DNA of 64,000 nucleotides from Epiperipatus broadwayi (taxonomy: Eukaryota; Onychophora; Udeonychophora; Euonychophora; Peripatidae). The position numbers and the translations under genes are program-made. Below the pieces are notes generated by a model. The model did not search any database. It saw nothing but the letters and a program-made list of their open reading frames with translations, and was not told the DNA's origin. The stretch covers positions 9,968,963-10,032,962 of the forward strand of contig JAQFVV010006208.1 of assembly GCA_028023455.1 (NCBI GenBank), written 5' to 3'. Each line of letters starts with the position of its first letter. The first letter of the stretch is position 1. Below are positions 26,401 to 41,400 of the stretch, one piece after another.

Positions 26401-29400
26401 GAAACATTGCTGTTGAAACCAGTCGCACACAACTTGGGGGGGGGGGGGAGTAAAATGTTGCTATGGGAAATCTATAGAAGCTTTCTAAAATTGTCTGCAT
26501 TCCAAGAAACGGTGGGAAGAATTGTAACTACTTCGTGGTCATGTTTTTCCTAAAATTTTGTAAGGATTTTTAAGTTAATATCATGCATATTATGGAGTAG
26601 AAAACCCTCTAGGATGCTTTTCTGATCTTTCCAGCATTGTAGCTGAGTATGAAGCTGTAGGCAAAGAAATGCTTGAAAATTAATCTTGATTCTGCCGATC
26701 TATTCATCACTATTCAATGGTGAAGAAATATTTGACATTTACTTGCTACAAAAAGAAAACTAGCCATCTAATGTGATTATCCCATAGAAATGTAATTAAT
26801 CTGTGAATCTATCTATTCTAAATGCTCAGAAGAAAATTGCAAAGGAAACTCTCATAGAGAAACTGCCACAGAATGAACCAAAACAAGCTAAAATATTATA
26901 TTGCCAACAGACATTAAAATTTAATGATTAATGGCCATATTCCCACATTTATGGATACAAAATTTATATGTGAGCTCACAAAGACATTAAAGTAATTAAA
27001 TATATTTTAATAGGCAACCCCGGTATTAATTTTGTTGTTTATATAAATGTCTATCAAAAATTGAACCTGTTGATCACGTAGGGTAGTAAACGCAAAAACT
27101 ATGGCTGTATTGTCGCCATAACACCTGCATATAGAATTTGACTACTATCCACCATATTGGGTTCAAATATGAATCCCTTTCTTAAATATATCTTAAGAAA
27201 TAAAAATCTATGTATCCTATATTAGGATGTACGTCAAAAAATAAAAAATCAAAAAAAAAATCTATCTAGTGGCCATTATTTCATTTAAAAAAATAAACAA
27301 TATCTTTGGACAAAGTATATTTATGAGCATCAATGAATAAATGACCTCAAGTGCCAACCTTACTAAGACGTAAGAATTATACTTTCCCTTTTAAGAAATC
27401 TTAAAACTATCGATAATTAGGTGCCCAGCCCTTTTAGCTAGCTCAAATTCCAGGGCTGGGAGGTAACAATACCCATCAGGCTGAACGGAGGTAATGACTA
27501 AATTTGTATAGTTGAAACAAGCTTTCCCTTCTTTATATACTGTCCGACTTAAGACGCGTATATTTAAACTTACGTATTAATAACGGTTTCTTTTCTATAC
27601 CCCTTAAATTAGATCGCATATCATTTAAAATTAGCTACTGTTGAACTTCCTCTTTCTACATATTTATTCCCTCTATACACGATCTATTTCTTTATCAATT
27701 CTCTGGTTTAGAATTTAAAATTACATGTAATATAGTTGCCTATTCTAAAAAGCATACTTCATTCATTCTGATATTCTGCCAAGAAGGAAACTAGGCCAAT
27801 ATAAGTGATAAATGTGTTCATTAATGAGTGATAAATATGCTCATTAATGAGCTCGTTTTACCATGTCAGATGAAAGAGGCCGTTATCACCCATGTACACC
27901 AACTCTATGGTCATTATGGCACACTCAGAACTGAGCGTTTACTCCAGGACTGGTTTTATTGGCCCAGAATGTATACTAAAATTATGGTCATGGTGGGCCA
28001 GTGTGAGATATGCCAAAAAGCAAAACCAGCGAATAGGAGTTATGTAAACACCTATGACTTACATAATTCCAACAAGGCCCTATGAAATGATGGCCCTGGA
28101 TTACTATGGTCCTTTGCCCCCCTTTAACAAAAAGAAGTATCTGGTCGTGGTCTATAATCTATTCTAGAAATTTGTTGCCGCGTACCCGATATCCCAGGCA
28201 AATACTAAGAACACTATAAAATGCTAGAAAATAACCACTTTCTCACTGTGGGAAAACCAAACATTTTATTATCAGATCATGGCACTCCCTTCATACGGGG
28301 GAATGGAATAGGTGGATACAACAACAGGGAATCAAGCACATATTGACATCCATTTGTAATCCGCAATCGAACCCATGTGAGAGGGTTATGCGGGAACTAG
28401 GTCGGTTATTTAGAACATATCTTCCAATGAACCATCGAGGGTGGGTCAAGAAGTTCCACAGGTCATCAATTATATCAATTGGTCGGTCAACGAATCGATC
28501 GGGTTTGCCCCAATATGGCTGCATTTAGGAAAACACGTCCCTTGATTGATAAAAAAACCCCTTGCCATGGTTGAATGAGCCCGATGTAGAAGCCGTTAGA
28601 GCTTAAGGTTACCAGAGCCTTATGAAAAGGAGTCAAAATAGAAATAAAAGATCAGCGGATACCCAGCATCGATTCCATGTAGGGGACAAGGTAATGGTGA
28701 AAACACCACACGTTAGTGACCAAGGAAAATTCATCTGCTGTAAGTTTTGTAATTTATATGAGGGTCCATTCACTATTGTACAGCGACAGGGAAATAATCC
28801 ATTTTGGGTGGACACTGGGTCAGAGGTTAAAGGGTCCTATAATGCTAGGACTTTAAACCCATACTATTATGGATTTATTATTTTAGACCTCAAAATAAAT
28901 ATACTCATTTTGAAGCTGGGTTTAAACCCTGTTACAAGGGAGTTACACAGTATTCCCTAACTTTATTTAAAGAAATATAAAATCTATAATTGTATTTATT
29001 GAATCTCTGATCTTGCCTTTATCAGAATTAACTATTTTTTTTCCATTTTAAGACTATCTACACTCACACGTGAAATTGTCACAGTATATACTAATCTCGG
29101 TACAATTTTTTTAATGCATAACAATTTTTTAATAATTTTTAAATTGTGAATATATTTTTTATTTATTTTACAATTAAAATTGTTTCACCCATAATATTCT
29201 AGAAACTATTATTCTAAAAACTTATTTTTTATATATTAAATTAGAAAGAGAAAGGCCTTAACTTTTTTCTACAGGCATTTAAACATTTGTATAATAGCCA
29301 AACGATGTTGTTTTTGTCTATAGAGTGACCTCTCAAATCTCAACACAAGATAAGAATTTTATAAAGATATCTCTCAAAACTCAACACAGGATAGGGATTT

Positions 29401-32400
29401 TATAAAGATAATCTTTATAAAATCCCTATCTTGTGTTGAGATTTGAGAGGTCCCTCTATAGTCAAAAACAACATCGTTTGGCTATTATACAAATGTTTAA
29501 AGTCCTCATGGAAAAAGGTTAAAACCTTTCTCTTTCTAATTACATACTACCTGTGCGCTCAATAAATAATTAGAACATTATTTGTTGAATGTTCTTAATA
29601 TAATTACGGAAAAAATGCTTATTTAAAAAACTATACAATATGCTACTTTTGTATTCAGAATTTATGTTTTTACTTTTTTTCCTCTTTTTTTTATTAACTT
29701 CATTTATTCATATTCTTTTCTCTCATTTTTTCTGTATTAATTTAACATCTTTATGTACTTATTAAACTTATTTTCATTAAAATATTAATTGAAAATCATT
29801 AAAGTTTATAAAACAAAATATAAAATAAAATTTCCAAGAATATTTTTGATAAGAAATCCTGATATTAGAATTTTTATATCATTATATTCTCAATGTATAT
29901 AGAATTTAATTTTATATATTCGTATATACATTTAAAAGTGGTTTAATAATATATTGTCAATAGTTAGAGTTGAATTAGAATAAGATATTATAATTATATT
30001 TTTGGTATATTTTAGTGTGTCCTTTTTTTGTTGATTTGTTTAATTTAATTTTTATATTAAAGATTGAAAATAAACTTTACTTCTGAATTGACATTAAGAG
30101 TAGTTCATTTTTTTTAATTTTTTTTTTTTTACATACTTATTATTAATGGGGATTTGAACCCAGACCAACATTGTAAAATTAAAATTATTTTTTTAATTTA
30201 AAAAATATGTATCAATTTACTGTTATGTGTCTCCATTCTATATGTATTTAATCACCATGGTTACTATAATAAAATTGTAACTTTGTGCTTTTTTAACTAA
30301 TCGATGACAAGTTGGGGATCAGTAATTAGTATATACATTATTTCCTATTTAACTACTATCTTGTTTTTTTTTGATTGTAATTTAACTATCTACCAAGTTG
30401 AAAACAATCGAGGTAGTCATCAGTATTGGGGTGAGATTGTAGGCAAATTTATGCGTTTTTGAATATATCTGTTAAAAGCCATGACGAGGTAAGGTAAGGA
30501 TAAAGTCACGGACTTTATAGCCAAGAGACAGATCACAGGGAACTTGCAGATGTAGACCCAGTGATTAATTTTGTTCATATATACAAAGTATATGATTGTT
30601 TGAAAAATTGATTTGTAATGCCGATTCTAAGTATTACATTCAAGTTGCTTGATTCATAATTGATTTAATTGTTGATCTCTTAACTGGTTCCTTCATCAAT
30701 GACATCGGGATTAATTTTTTTTTTTTTACTGATAACTAATTTTCATTCTTTGGTTTGATTTTATTTCTGATATTGAGTTGTTGAGATGAATTTTATTTCT
30801 TTGCCTGTGATGGTGAGAGAGGATTTTAGTACTTAAGAGTCGATGAAGTTTTCCCTTTGCAGGCTGATTTGCACTGTCGGCTTTCCTTTTCTGATTTACT
30901 TTGATAAGCGACAGGTCGGCTTTCAAGATATAATCTAGGAGACTACTTTGGCTGATAGTTTATCCATAGCATCATTGGGTGTCATACTGGGAAACTATTC
31001 TAGATAAGTGGGTTTCTGAAGTAAGTTGGTTGCCTTTCTTGTTTTTGCAATATCCATCAACTTTTTCCATTATTTTCAGGATGGAATAATGTTGTTTATT
31101 GTTGTTTAAGCAGAAGTTTTTAAACTATGCTGATGTAAATGTTATTTCATTATTTGGAAATCATTTCATGAACATGACGAATAGCAAGCAACTTTTTCAG
31201 AGCTATAAGTAAATGTATTGGTAAAATGCAATGGGATATCAATCACTTTGAATCATTAGAAAAATTATTGATAACAATTAGAACAAATTTGCCACACCAA
31301 TGGGTAATTTTGTCTTTATCTGGTATTTTATATAGTCGGTCATTGTGGTCTATTGTGAACTTTTAGAGTTATTATCTGAATTTATACTTGGCCACTAAAT
31401 ATATGAATAATATAGACTTGTTCAATACATTTAGAACTTTACTATAGCCTCCATTTGGGATTGCCACTCTAAAACTTCGTACGATGTGTCTGATTTCAGT
31501 AATATGTAGCCAGAAAGATAAATAAAATAATATATTATGTATTTATCTTTTCAGCATATATGTGCTTGAGTGTATCGGTGTTGTTAGATAGAGTGGAGAG
31601 TGATGGGTCATCTGAAAGTCTGTGCTCATATACCCTATATTACATTATGTATGGTATAGGTCTCTTAAATCTTTTTCTACTTATTGGTATTTAAATCCAT
31701 TTTATGTTCAATTATGAGCGGAAATGAATAATAATTTGTGTGTTCTTTTATTCCTGAATTATTCTTCTTGAAATAATTTCATATTCTTGGATAAATTTAT
31801 ATATTACGCTATTAAAGAAAAATAGCTATAAAGAATCAGTTATTTTAATTTATGCAACTAATAGGATTAATTCAAAGTTAACGAACAACCACAGATCCAT
31901 TTTAAAGAAATATTTGAATTTTTTGGTTAATTTTAATCTAATGAATAAAATATTTCCTATCGATAACACTATAAATCACATTGATTTATATCTATTGTTA
32001 TGATTGTTTGACTCATCTAAGTCATAGATAGAAACTTAAGTTGCCCATGTGAGGAATGCTAACCTGTAGCTTAAAATCTTTTACACGAAAAACATATTGC
32101 CTAACCATATAAGGTATTGCATTGCTGAGAGTTCTCTTTCTTAAAAATGACCTTTGTAATGGTTTATGATTGATTAAAGAATAAACGATCAACCATCAAA
32201 ATAATCTTCCGATATTTTTTTTATTTCTGGCACTAAAGCTAATATCACTTTATCAATTTTGTTTAGTTTTTCTCTGCTGTTGGGAGATCATATAATTCAA
32301 ATTATTGATCATGAATAATTGTAAAAAAAAAAAAGTTTCCTATATTAAATCACATTTGGATACATATTTTTTTTTAAAAAAAAAACATTTATATTGTACC

Positions 32401-35400
32401 CTCACTTCCAGGAAATATAATACTAATAAAATAGGACTAGCTCAGATAAATGGTTCTGCTTGGCTAAAATACATCTAATCAATAATAAAGATATCCTATG
32501 ATACTGTCTATTATTAAACTAAACTCTCTAACTAATAAAATAATAAAATGGTTCGGTTTTATAAAATAATAAATAAAATATTTATTAAATCATGAGACCA
32601 TGAAGTATGAGATACAAGTGGCAATATGAATTACATTGAGCTAATATCCCACAGGATACAACCTCAATGGCATAAGAATACTATCCCCCCTATTATTTCA
32701 ATAATAATAAATTTATAGCACTCTTACGACTTTAAATAATTCCTAATCTCTTTATTCAAAATAATATAACTAAATAATAATCTCAGGTTCTTTAAACTAA
32801 TTCTACTCAACTTATAATCTTCTGTAGTCAAGCATGATAAGGGATTTTATATCACCCTCAACTAAACCTAACTAATAATAATAATAATAATAATCTTCAG
32901 TGTATAATTCAATCTTATCTATTTTCCCCATTACAGTAATTATCAATAATAATAATAATAGTAAATAAATAATATAGTATAATCTTTAGCTTTCATGTGG
33001 CATCTTAAATATAATATGTGGTATAATCTGATAATCTGAGAATACGTGGCAATGAATAATATTATAACTCTGTATAATAAATTGTGTAATTAATTTATGA
33101 CCATAATGATAATAATGATAATGAAATTTCTCAAATAAATAATATTAAGAAACACTGCAATTTCTCAAATAAATAATCTTATTCGTACTGTGCAAATATT
33201 TTATTTGGTTTAACATATCTTAAGATCATATGTTGCGATGTGAAAAAAATCAAGATAACACAAAAATTTATAAAAACAAGTTTAACAAAATTTTATTATA
33301 ACACTTTTAACAAAAAAATTAACTATTTACACTATTTACAGTTAAAGAATCTTGGATAATTACATACTCCTTCATTTCCACACACACACACAAAAAAAAT
33401 TAAATCTAAGTACCTAAGCCTTCACTCTGACTTAGAACTTGTTATGTTGTTTAAAATATTCACAATAACATTACCAATAATATTCATGGATACACTTAGA
33501 GCTTAAAATATATTGTTTACAATTGAAGGATATTATAATATGTTTCCATCAAAACATACGCAAATTATGAAAACATAAACTACAGAAGTAGCACTTATTT
33601 CAATACATATCTATCAGTTTATACTCAATTATTTAAATGACTTTTATCATGATAGTGCTGATAGTATCAAACAAACAAAAAAAATATATATTCTGGTTCG
33701 TTAATAAAATAAGTGGACTCAAATAATAATATAATTAACATACATTATACATCTTACTTGGCATTAATTTAATATAAAACTCTGTATGTGTTGATGCGTT
33801 TCCTAAACATAAACATAATATTTATAAAATATAATTACTTGTTCTATTCTATGTTGTTTCTCTGGATGTATTATCCATTAAAAAATATGCATTACATGTA
33901 AGTTAAAAATATTCATAATTCTTCCAAAAGTTTCATGCATAATTTTATTATCACTTGTATAATTTCATAAAATATAGTTTACTAAAATACGGAAAATATT
34001 TATGATTCTTTATCCTTATATTTTAATTTTACTCTCACTCTCATTTGTATTTAATCTCAACATAATTCAAAGCAAGAAAAACCTATCTTATCCTGTTCTA
34101 AAATAACGATCCTTCAATTCCAAAATTATTTATCATTCTCTCTCAAAATACAGTTCTGTATGATGCAATATCTTAGAAATTACAATAGCGATCAGATGCG
34201 TAGGTATGAAGACCAAACTAGAGTATTAACTCAATAGTACAAACATATAAGATAGTCAACATGGCAACAGTGCATATAAAGAAAAGAGGCATGACTTCTC
34301 TGTCTAATAACCTCCACTAAAAAATAATGTCCAAGCTATTCAGCTTTTTGGAACATTAATATTCAATACAAAGGAAAACACTGTCCATGGAAATATACAA
34401 GGTACAGAGCTTCGTTATCTGTATATGCATAATTACTAAGATAATTCTATTCCCCATAAAAACCTATGTCTAAGCATCCCTTTGGTTTCTTTTTAATACT
34501 CCCAAATCACTACCACTTTAAAATTTCTTAATAAATTTATCTATCTACATCACCAAAATTCTCAAACATATTTCTAAAAACAAATAAAATTCACATATAA
34601 ATTCAACAATCTAGACTACTCAACAAGAAAAGGTTACTTCACTTTCAAAAAATTCTCAATAGAAATACAAATGATTGGTATCGATGTACTAAACCAATAC
34701 TTTAAACATTTTAAAGTAATAGAGTTCCTTTACTAAAAAATCATGTAATTATATTCATCGTTAAATATATATTACATAAGTAATACAAAATAAAAGTATA
34801 CATATTTTTATTTAAAAATCTAACTCATATAAGTTTTATGTGTGTTTAATGTATCACACATACCCATACGTTCATACAATAATACTATAAATACTTCAAG
34901 CAATCTAAATAAAATAAAATAAATACATTATAAAAAAAAAAATAATATTTTATAACTTTTACCCATAGTGACAATTTCTAGTTGATCACTTTTAGACGTT
35001 TTCTTGGTCCAACATTTAATAAAATATTACATAATATAAACATTTATTCAGCAACTATCATATTTAAAAATATTTTTTTTAAAAAAAAACTTTACAGAAA
35101 ATTAAGTATTCTTTACTATAATTATCATCTTATATTAGTAAATAATTTGTATGTAATTTCCTGCCTATAATAATAATAATAAAAGAACGTAATGCTATTA
35201 TTAGTACATAAAATAATGCAAAACATAGTTACGTAAATCTAATCCATTATAAGTAATTTAAAAAAAAAAGTTATTTATTTCTTTGGGTATTTCCATTGCC
35301 AAATCCTTGTAAGCATTCAATCTCCCCGGCGCATGTTGCTACGACAACTATTGTCTCAACACTTGTGAACAAAACTCATCTCCCGCACGACGCATGATCA

Positions 35401-38400
35401 GTTGATTTAAAAAAAAAATGATGAAACGAAAATGAAAAACGAAAAGAAAGTCAACTTTTAAAAATCTGGATTCATCTATAAAAATAATCATTAATCTTTA
35501 CTTGAAAGTTTATAAAAATTATAGTCTGTTATTTATAACTTTCAGAATAATGATTATTAAAGACGATATTAATTTATAATGTTTAAAAATATTTCTCCAG
35601 AGTTTTTTCTCGTTCCACAGGATCCTGTATTCTGTTTCTTGATGCATCTATTACAGCTATAAAAGTTCAGACATACTTATATGGAAATTGCGCATTTTTT
35701 ATTCCAATGAAATTAGCATTTAATAATTCATTAAAATTAACAAAAAGTTATTCCGTCAGGATAATTTTAATTATCAAGGTATTTTTTTTTCTGATAATAA
35801 TTTTCCACGTATCGGTTTTTTTAAAATATTATTAAATACATGCAGTCTTTTTAATAAATTGTTTTTCTCTTCACTAGTGAAAATTGTAATTATGAATATG
35901 CGACTTTTTTTGCATTCGTTAGTGAAGCTATAATTATATTTAAAATAATGTGTAATCGGTCTGCTTAGCGCTAAGCAGACCGATTACACATTATTTTAAG
36001 TATAATTATAGCTTCACTAACGAATGCGAAAAAAGTCTTTTTAGATACTGAAGACTCTTCATGTAAAATATATTTGCTGTAATCTTAATCTTTATTATTC
36101 CATCATTTTGGAATATAAGTTCAGAATAAATTCTTAAAAGAATATTGTCTTTAAAAAACATTTACTGCAATTTTTTTTTAAAAAAAACACGATATATTTT
36201 CAAAAATATTGAAAAATTGAAAGTCTTTACCGTTGCTTTGCTGGTTTTTAGATAAAGCTATCTTTTTTTGCAATAAAATGCATTTACTTTTAATTTCCAG
36301 CAAATTTTTCTGTCTAATTCTTTACACAATGTCCATAATATTAATATGACTAATATTATCTTTTTCTTCATTCATAATTTTAAAAATCTTCCCACAGGTA
36401 TACAATTACTTTTGGTATGAATTCCATAGTTATTGCAACGCTAAAATTAAGTTTCGATAGACTGACTTAGTAAGAAAATTTGTTGTTTTAACAGTGCATG
36501 ATTTAAACTGAATAATTTATAGTTTTTTTAAATACTCTTCTTTAAAAATAATTCCAATTAGTACACTATACAATACTTTACTATTTTTAAAAAAATAAAT
36601 TATTAAGAGAGCTATTATAGAACTGAATTGACTGATTAAAACCCATTTGACTGACAAAAAGCACCTAACTGACTGATTAAAATGCACACAGAAACAAGTG
36701 AACATCTGCTTTTATATCAAAGTAAATTGATAATTTGATTGACTATTGATTTTTAGCTGATCATCTAATTTACATTTTATTTTAAGATTGCACAATTAAA
36801 ATTAAAAATAAATCTATGACTCATCAAATATTTAATAATATTCTAAATTAATTTTACACTTTTACTTAAACCAACTAAACATTCTAAAATAGTATTTTAA
36901 AAATAATATTTTATCAATCTGTCCAACATTTATTTTTAACTACATTTATTTTAAAACCTAATTAAATATTTTATAATAGCTAATTTTTATTTTTATCTTG
37001 TGATAGACAAATAAATGTTTTCAATTGTATAGTACAATTGTAAAGCAATTTTGAAACTTTTTTAGCAGAAAAACTTGTAAGCTTACAAGTATGAATATCA
37101 TGTCACATGACTTACCCTGACAAAATCTGTATCAATTTTTACTGTCTGGTAACAAAATAAATGTTTAATTGCAAAAAAATATTATATTAAAGAATAATGA
37201 TATAATAACTAAATTTAGAATATTAATTTTGATACTACAAAACTAAATACATTTGTCCCCACAAAATATTACATTTTAAATAAATAATTTTTAATACAAC
37301 TATTAAGTATAATTTTCATTTTAAAATATACTATTTATTTAATTGTAAGTTATTACTTATAAAATTCAGCTTTAAATACTTATTTAAAAGACATTAATAC
37401 ACTATTTCATTATGGCCAGTTTTTCCAACCATATAAAATTACACCATTTAGCTTTATTTAACTATTTTTAATATATTAGTATAGTTTCATGCATTTAATA
37501 TTCTCATTTTACTTTAACTAAGCTTTTAAAAACATTGTCAACATAACACAGTATTCATACCAACTAAAATATATCCTTAATTTAAATTTTTTTAAAAATT
37601 GACACAATAGATTCATTTGGACCTAAACAAAAGGGTACAATATATATAAGTCAAGTCTATTTTACAGATTAGGTAAGTTTTCAAGAGAGAGATTTCTTTG
37701 ATCAACATAAGTTAATAAGGTCATTCAAGTTAGAGAACCCATAGTATGTCTCCAAATAAAAAAAAACAACAAATAATTTCTAGTAATGAGTTGTAACACT
37801 TATTAATTTATGTACTGAATGGCGTTAAAAATTATTTTATTCTGTTGTCAAAAGCAAAGACAAAACTTTTATATTATACATCTTCACAAATAAAGTTTCT
37901 TCTTGATCTATCAAATCGTCCTATAAGATTAATTTTTTTAGACATGATAAGAAAATAGCAAACTTTAGCAACAATTGGATTCAAATAGTTTAATAATTTT
38001 TTTATGAGTTGCACAATATTGAATTATACTTCAAATATGGTGTAAATTTGTTTAATGTTTATAAATAGAAATGAATATAAATCCATTTGTGTATTCTTTT
38101 ATTTTTATTCTTCAGGTGAATAGAATAATATTTATTTTGTAATTAAAGAATAGCTATGAAGTGTCAGTTTGTAGAATAGGATTAATTCAAAGTTGATTAA
38201 ATGTAAGTTCAACATAGCATTTAAAATATACTAATGTAATCATACATTTAGCCATACTGAAAATTTTCAGATAAATTTAGATTTTTTTCCAATGTATTAA
38301 ATTCACTATGTGCATTCTTTGTATTTTATTAAATTTTCTAATTAATGGGAAGCTAATTATGTTTTTATTGATTGCAATTCACTTTATATACTATTCTGTA

Positions 38401-41400
38401 TCTAATTTAAAATTTAATAATGTTGTAGAAATATCACTTGTGGAACTTGGACTGATAACGGACAAAAACTTATTTATGCCTGTGGAACCCAGTTAATGGT
38501 AAGTGTATTATTTTTAATCCCCTCTTCTTTTTTTTATTTTTATTTTCTTATTAGGATCTTCTTGAAAGATCTATGTACAGATTGATCAATAATAAATCAG
38601 AACTAATAATAAGGACAAAATTATGAGCGTCATTTAGAATTTTTATAATTCTAGACATTTTTTTTAAAACATCGATTAAAATTGATAAACTTAATGAACA
38701 TTGTATGTAAAAATAATATCATCATCTTCAGAAAGCCGTAGGCTTAATATTTGTAGGTGTATGATGTTTTCATTTCCATCTCTTTCCATTTTTGTTTGTA
38801 TCTTGTAAGAAAACTGACTGAATGAAGATTAGCTTTATGCTATTCTTTTATGTTATTCGTCTGTTTTTTATAGGGTCTTTATCTGATACCAAAAATTAGA
38901 GTTTTATAATTTTTAATAATTCATTAATGAAAATTATCACAATTTTAAAATTTTCATTAAAATGTCTTTTCATTTCTCTTTTGTAAAACTCTTCATTGGA
39001 AACTTTTTTGCATCCAGAAATTTTTTCTAACATGATCTATCAAAGATCAACTTTTTTCCCACTCATCTCTCATGTATGCACGTATTTAGTACATTTATTT
39101 TGTTTTGTAATATGCTGCCTACTTTTCAAATCTGACGTGTTCTTGCTCTGATTGTCTTAATTTTAATTCCTTTTGGGAATCAAAATCACTATTTATATCA
39201 TTTTACTTTTAAAATCTAAAAGACCCAGAAGGAGACCACATGTAAGATGGATGGATGAAATAAGAAAATGTGTAGGGGTGATGTGGAGAAGAGAAGCTAA
39301 TGATCGGAGAAGATGGATTAAACTTGGAGAGACCTTCATCCTGCAGTGGATTGATAATGGTTGATAATGATGATGATGACTTTTAAAATATACTAGATTT
39401 TCTATATTATTTAGTTCAGTTCCATCAATTTTGATTTTTACCCACCACCGCCATTTTGTTTTGCTTATGGAATCCTTTTTTTTTTTGTTTCCTCATTTAG
39501 TACTTTATTGTTTCTTTAACTTTTTCACAGATAAGTATGTCATATGCATATCATAATTATTTATTCTTATTCCATGAATTGATGTCTCTTCACACTTTTT
39601 TCTGACCTTATCCATTACTCTTTTCTGATATATAGTGAATATGTTGGTTAATTTGAATATTTTAATCTGTGGCTTTTCCAGTTTTAAACAGGCTTTTTTT
39701 TTTTACATTTTGTCTGTTTCCATCTTTGTAGATTGGCAATAACAACGATTTTTATTCATACTTTATATGCAATGTATCACCACCATATTGATTCATTTCC
39801 TAATTATTTCATCATTTCCAGGCTTTCTGTTTTTCAACACATTCATTGCTCTTTTACTAATTTGTCCTAATATTTTATCACCGCTGTTGCCTTTATATTA
39901 GTCAGCACAATAATCTGATTATTTCTTTCAAATGCAAAAAAAAAAACCAACAACTGGAAATTCTATTAACTTTTTACAAATTATATATCACTTGATTATA
40001 TACATGTTATTATAAAATTAACGGAAATCTTATTATAAAATAGTGTAAAAAAAAAAAATTTTTTTTAATTGATAAATGTCAATAAAAATTGGTTGCCCTT
40101 TGGTGTTTAATGCTGTGGTAGACTGTCTGATTTTGGAGGATAAGATCGTCGTATTGATTCCAGTTCTGACACTTCCGTTAAACTTTTTGTGAACTCCTGA
40201 ACAATAAAGCCATTTGGATTATTTATTTAATGAAAATTGGTACAAACTCTACTTGAAGAAAAATTAAGAGTCGAAAAAAACCCTGACTAATCAATAAATA
40301 AGGTTATAAAGATGGTATGTCACTGTATAGTATATTGAACCTCTAATATATATTTACACTTATTTACTAATTCTACCAAACTTGTACTGTTCAAGTTAAT
40401 ATGAAAAGGCAAAATAAAACCTATAAAAAAGTATCAAATATACTGAGCCAGCTTTTAGCAGATTGCTGCCAGAATCATACTGCCGAATAGATCTGTAAAC
40501 GACGTATTTATATTTGCTTCGCAGGATCAGATTTTGAACTTGATAAAGTGTCAACTCTGGAATGGGCTATTAAAAACGAAGATAAGAATCAGGGGATAAA
40601 TTTTCTGGATATATATATAACCAAAGAAACAAGAGTGAGCTTCAAAATGAATGTGAAACCAGTCCAAGTGAGGGAGCCATCCATCCCAAGTCTAAAGTTC
40701 CATTTGAACACAAAATTGCAGGCCTGAAAGATTTCGGTACATAGAAACCAAAAGTTACACAAGTGTGAGGTTGACAGAAAAATCAATATTGAGTCTTATA
40801 TTAAGGATTTAATAAATATTAGATATAACTATAACACACTAATAAAACAGTTGGAAAATTTTATAACGTTAACAAAGTTGCTGACAATAATAACCTATCT
40901 AAACCATAGGTAAGCTTCTTACATCCCTTGAATTGCAATGAACCTTCGAAAGATCTGCGCAGACACATTTAGAGTTAGCTTTAGATCGCTCCTCTCACTC
41001 AATTGTTTCAATAATACAAGACAATAACCTTTTGAACATGCTGCCCAGGTCGTATATCAAATTTCATGCCCTGCCCCATCCTGTAGCTTTGTGTGTTACA
41101 GTGAATCACGCACTAATAGATTAACAAGAATCTCCCAGCACAAGTATTCATATAATAAAGGTGAATTAAATCGTGAATTCAAATCGATCTTTTTTGATCA
41201 AGAGCTGGCTACTGACACACCTTTTCTCCCTCCATTGAAAGAACAATATATGCCAACAGGCTTGGACTATTGCAAGGGATCTTCATTACATCAGTAGAAA
41301 AGATTCCTATATCTCATTATCAAAAAAAATTGAACATCTAATTTACATACTGTGCATGATTTACATATTGGTCTTTGCCACTATATACTTATATTTTTAA

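Larger units (their letters stand above)
23397..38428. other. 15-kb intron of the WDCP-like gene
   Basis: It carries a SINE-like repeat (23692-24040), a degraded LINE on the - strand (25380-25760), the Gypsy integrase relic with a flanking repeat pair, and the foldbacks at 29239-29541 and 35902-36037. The stretch 31000-35280 is extremely AT-rich with many AAT runs (for example 32873-32894 and 32947-32960) and no identifiable element. The patch 35290-35400 is GC-richer and unassigned, and 36050-38420 shows nothing recognisable. Confidence 0.6.

Noticed and set aside
28291-28815. Open frames on the - strand across the Gypsy relic
   Set aside because: They are shadows of the integrase frames, which carry the recognisable motifs.
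32873-32960. AAT-rich runs as a possible array of direct repeats or CRISPR
   Set aside because: Simple trinucleotide microsatellites without spacers in a eukaryotic intron.
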